From Tetrahymena thermophila SB210 (Eukaryota; Ciliophora; Oligohymenophorea; Hymenostomatida; Tetrahymenidae): 64,000 bases of DNA. The stretch is taken from contig NW_002476431.1 of NCBI RefSeq assembly GCF_000189635.1, positions 310,001-374,000 on the forward strand. The letters run 5' to 3'. Positions 60,678 to 64,000 of the stretch are shown piece after piece. Each line of letters starts with the position of its first letter. Position 1 is the stretch's first letter. The position numbers were made by a program, and so were the translations under genes. The notes below the pieces were generated by a model. The model had not been told where the DNA came from and ran no database searches. It worked only from the letters and a program-made list of their open reading frames with translations.

Positions 60678-63600
60678 TCATTTAACTGGCTAGCCAAGTT
60701 AAGCTAATTGATTTAGTAAGTCTTATGAAAATAAGTTGTTTGCGCTACTTATTTATGGTGTAGGAGGCTTTTTTAGGAGATTAGGAGTTGGACCCTCTAA
60801 CAAATATGGAGTATGTGGTTGCCAAATTCTTTGTCCTCTAATTTGAGAATTTACATGAGTTAGAGATGAATCAGAATTAATATGGTGCATTAATTAAGAT
60901 TGCTGTAAAGGAGTATTTATTAAACTCGAAGGATTAAATTTCCATTAGTCAAATAAACCATTATTCACTTAGTTGGATTACTTATTTTTTTTTGATGAAG
61001 AGGAAATTAACATATTATTTAGTTTATCAGAAGAAGTTTGAATTGATTATTAGCTTGCCATTTACATAATTGCATTATGCTAAAATTGCATTTGTTGAGA
61101 GCTGTTTGAATTATTAAAAGCATGTTAGATCTAACTACTTTACTGAGAATTATATTTAGGTATAGGTTAGAAGACAAAATTTTTAGAAATAGGCGATTGT
61201 AATTATATTTCAGATTATAAACCTTTATTATTGAATGAGTTTATATGAGAAATTGGCTATTAGTCTTTTCTCATATCTGATTTAGGACTGTCTATATCAG
61301 CTACTGATTGTGGGTATATATGGCTTACTCTTTAATTAGCTGCAGCTTACTACTTTAAGCTATTCTATCTTGCCATCGATATTAAATATGGGCTAGGCTA
61401 TAGTGGAGATGTATTGCCTATATTAGCCTAAAGGAAGGATTGATTTCTAGAAAAATCTAAATAATTTGGGAACATGAAATTTGGCACATTATTTATCATA
61501 GAATCTCCTTGATGTGTGTTTTCCAAAAACAAGTTAAATTCAGGGAGATTAATTTACTAGTCATGCTCATCAATATATTTTTACTGAAAGATTTTACCAG
61601 ATTGGATAGGAGAAAAGAATGATTAATTGTATGAATTAGCATCAAGTTGTTATTGTTGGTTATATAATTCATAAAATTAACAGTAATTAAATATATTTTC
61701 TCCACTGTTTCTAATACTATCAACGAGTTGTTATTCTTAGGGAAATTCGTTTTCTATAATATTCAAAGTATATTCTAAACTCGTTTGGCTTAAAAGTATT
61801 GTTGCTTCTTATATAAACTTAGTATTTTGAGTAGATGGAGAAGAATTAACTATACTTGTTAGTACATTTATTTTGGCTGCAAGTATGTCTTCCTTATTCA
61901 TATCATTATTTTGGCATTATTCATCAAAGGCATTTTCAAATTCACTAAATTTGCTTATTTTTATTTCAAAAATTTTACCATTTTAACCCTTTATTTCAAT
62001 AATTAAAGGTTCTTCATTTTATGATAACTAAAGATTCTATTAATCTTATTGTTGAGTTGATAGCTTATTTTCAAATTTTAAGAGAGAAGCATTCAAATCA
62101 GCTAATAACTGATTATTACTATAGAGCTCTTCAAATTAATGCGATTAATCATACAAGCTCTCTTAGTTGGTTTTTTCCTTTTGCTCTTCTTCGCTTTAAG
62201 TTTGTTAAGCACTCACAAAATCTACAATTTCATCTTTTTGGTCTTTTTCTTCGGTAACATATTATACTTACTCTGAGCCTGTTTAAAATTAAGAATCTTT
62301 GCTTAGGTCAGTTTTCAATTCAAATTAATTCTTAGATTAAATTATTTAAGACTTTGAATCTGATAATTGTTCTAAGTTTGAATCTTGTTGTAAAATTGGA
62401 TCTTAATTATACTTTTTTTCGTATTCTTCATAACCTTTTAGGTTTTATATTAAAAAAGTGATTAGTTAGTTTTTAAAAAATAAAAAAGTAAGTAATATAT
62501 ATTTTTTATGAAAGATAAGGCTTAAATGCCTAATATTATACTACTATTTTCATCTTCTCCCGAAATGATGCGCCATGCTGGAGCTTTGTGTTATTTATCT
62601 TGGTCAGATACTAGATCTTCTGAATTTACATTTGTAGATTTTCTTTTTTTAGCTTTTTCATCTATTAGTTAGATTTTAACATTAAAAAAATTATTCTCAC
62701 ATTTTATAAGAATATGGTAAAAAAGGACACTACATAATCAACTAATTCAAATTTTTTTTTTAGTGCATGTAGCAAATAAATAATTTTGGATTTTTGTTTG
62801 CTAAACTCAGAATTAAAAAATTTTTTTGAAACCAAGTATTTGGGGTTAAATAAATAAATTCATCATTTTTTTGGCGGCATCTCAGCAAATATTAATCAGA
62901 AAAGTAATTAAATGGAAATATTTTTAAAATAATACTTTAATTGTCAGATAAAGCTTAATAGTTTGACTGTTATTTGGGAGATAGAGTATTTGATGTAGTC
63001 TAAAATATCTCTGGAGTCTATGAGTTTTATATTTGCTATTCATTCCAGTTACTGATCTGTTAAAATATTAAACCATTAAATGAGGAAACGATGTTTTGCT
63101 TCTCTGCTGTGGTTGGTGAAGCGGCGTAAATATTAGGGCTACGGAAAGGCAAAGATAAAGCTTCCAAAAGTGGATTTGCAAAATAATCTATTTAATTAGA
63201 ATCATTTTCCTAATCTTCTTTCAGTAGGATATTATTAACACTATCCCAAGAGTCTTTAACTATCTCTGTTGATTTTAATCCATCTTATCCATTCTAATTA
63301 CATTATTTATTTGTAAGATCTAAGTTAAGAGAAGCTTAATTATTTTAAAGATAAGCCAAGGTGTCAGTTTTACTTCTTAATTCTACAGTATCACAAGGTT
63401 AAGTACTCTAAATTATTTCATAATCTTAACAAGTAGAATTTTAATTCTCTTGTTAAGCCAAAGAATTATTAGCTTGGTCATTATTTGAAGGAGACATTAA
63501 AGGAGATTTTGAAATATTTGCCTATTGCCTTGAAGTCGTACTTTTTTTGTTAGGCTTATTATATTTAGATTCAGGTAGCTTTCTAGTAGGATTGAGAATA

Positions 63601-64000
63601 ACTTATTATTAGTTTGCCTAAACTTAGAATTGTGGAGAATTTTATTATAATGTTTTCTCAAAATGAGTATCTTCTTTATATATTTGTTAATTTTCTCTTT
63701 CAGTATTTTCTTCTGAAGAGGATTCGTCATCTTAATCATAAGAAAATTTACGCTAAGATTTATTTTATAAATTAACTAAATTATTCTTATCAGAACTATG
63801 TATCATCAGACTCATATTTTGGTTTAATGAAATCTCGCTGTTTTATTTTTCATCATTTTTAACACAAGTTTCTTTGTTTTTAGGTGAGAGGTAAGGAGAG
63901 GAATTTTCTCCATTTGATTCGTTGAAGGAAGAAATGCCTAAATTAATAATCTGAATTTCTTAATCATCTGCATCAGATTATTTGCAAGCCAATTTTTATT
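60678..64000 (-). CDS. Q/N/S-rich protein, 5' end beyond window
   Basis: Partial gene; the start lies off the right edge. Exons seen: 62936 to past 64000, 62545-62661 and 60678-62434, all in phase, giving roughly 980 residues within the window. The product is dominated by Gln, Asn and Ser with scattered acidic patches and Ser-Pro sites, so it is largely disordered and prion-like in composition. Two less biased segments could be folded: a basic-then-aromatic stretch EKAKKRKSTN...HKAPAWRIISGEDENS spanning the middle exon, and PLIIEIKGQNGKIFEIKISK near the start of the last exon. No domain was recognised. The final exon ends QLGQPVK before TGA. The splice donor at 62544 (GTAGTATAAT) was chosen to keep phase; exact borders of the small exon are less sure. 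Confidence 0.7.

Overview
The window looks like part of a ciliate macronuclear chromosome, most likely Tetrahymena or a close relative. In every long gene TAA and TAG read as glutamine and TGA is the only stop. The DNA is very AT-rich, genes are single units broken by short AT-rich GTAA...AG introns, and there are ciliate families such as a dense-core granule lattice protein. No telomeric G4T2 repeats were seen, so this is chromosome interior. All models below were built by hand in genetic code 6 with splice phases checked. Protein lengths are my translations.

Left third (1-25 kb): an unknown protein; a granule lattice (GRL-family) secretory protein; a 1524-residue coiled-coil protein; a TMEM43/LUMA-like membrane protein; 40S ribosomal protein uS2 (RPSA); a DDX6/Dhh1 RNA helicase; and a 904-residue protein with zinc-finger ends (CHHC-like at the N end, RING at the C end). 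Middle (25-46.5 kb): TRM6, SFM1-type SPOUT protein methyltransferase, a coiled-coil protein directly followed by a kinesin-14 motor, a large membrane-anchored calpain of the plant DEK1 type, a RluA-type pseudouridine synthase, and UBC9. Right third (47-64 kb): a comparatively GC-rich, hairpin-rich non-coding island, a 16-exon HEAT-repeat protein resembling MROH1, a divergent PRPP synthetase homologue with altered active-site motifs and a membrane or mitochondrial N-terminus, APC11, and the 3' part of a Q/N-rich protein that runs off the right edge.

The genes do not form operons. Two divergent pairs (RING/TRM6 and calpain/pseudouridine synthase) share 0.5-0.6 kb promoters. Several products touch related processes: RNA and ribosome work (RPSA, DDX6, TRM6, SFM1, pseudouridine synthase), ubiquitin or SUMO transfer (UBC9, APC11, the RING protein) and cytoskeleton or secretion (GRL, kinesin, coiled-coil proteins).

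The most unusual non-genic region is 47390-48180: seven or more strong inverted repeats, several showing the same GGTTCT motif in the loop, with no convincing protein. It is my best candidate for an undescribed structured RNA. A second strongly folded segment lies in the 757-base first intron of the GRL gene.
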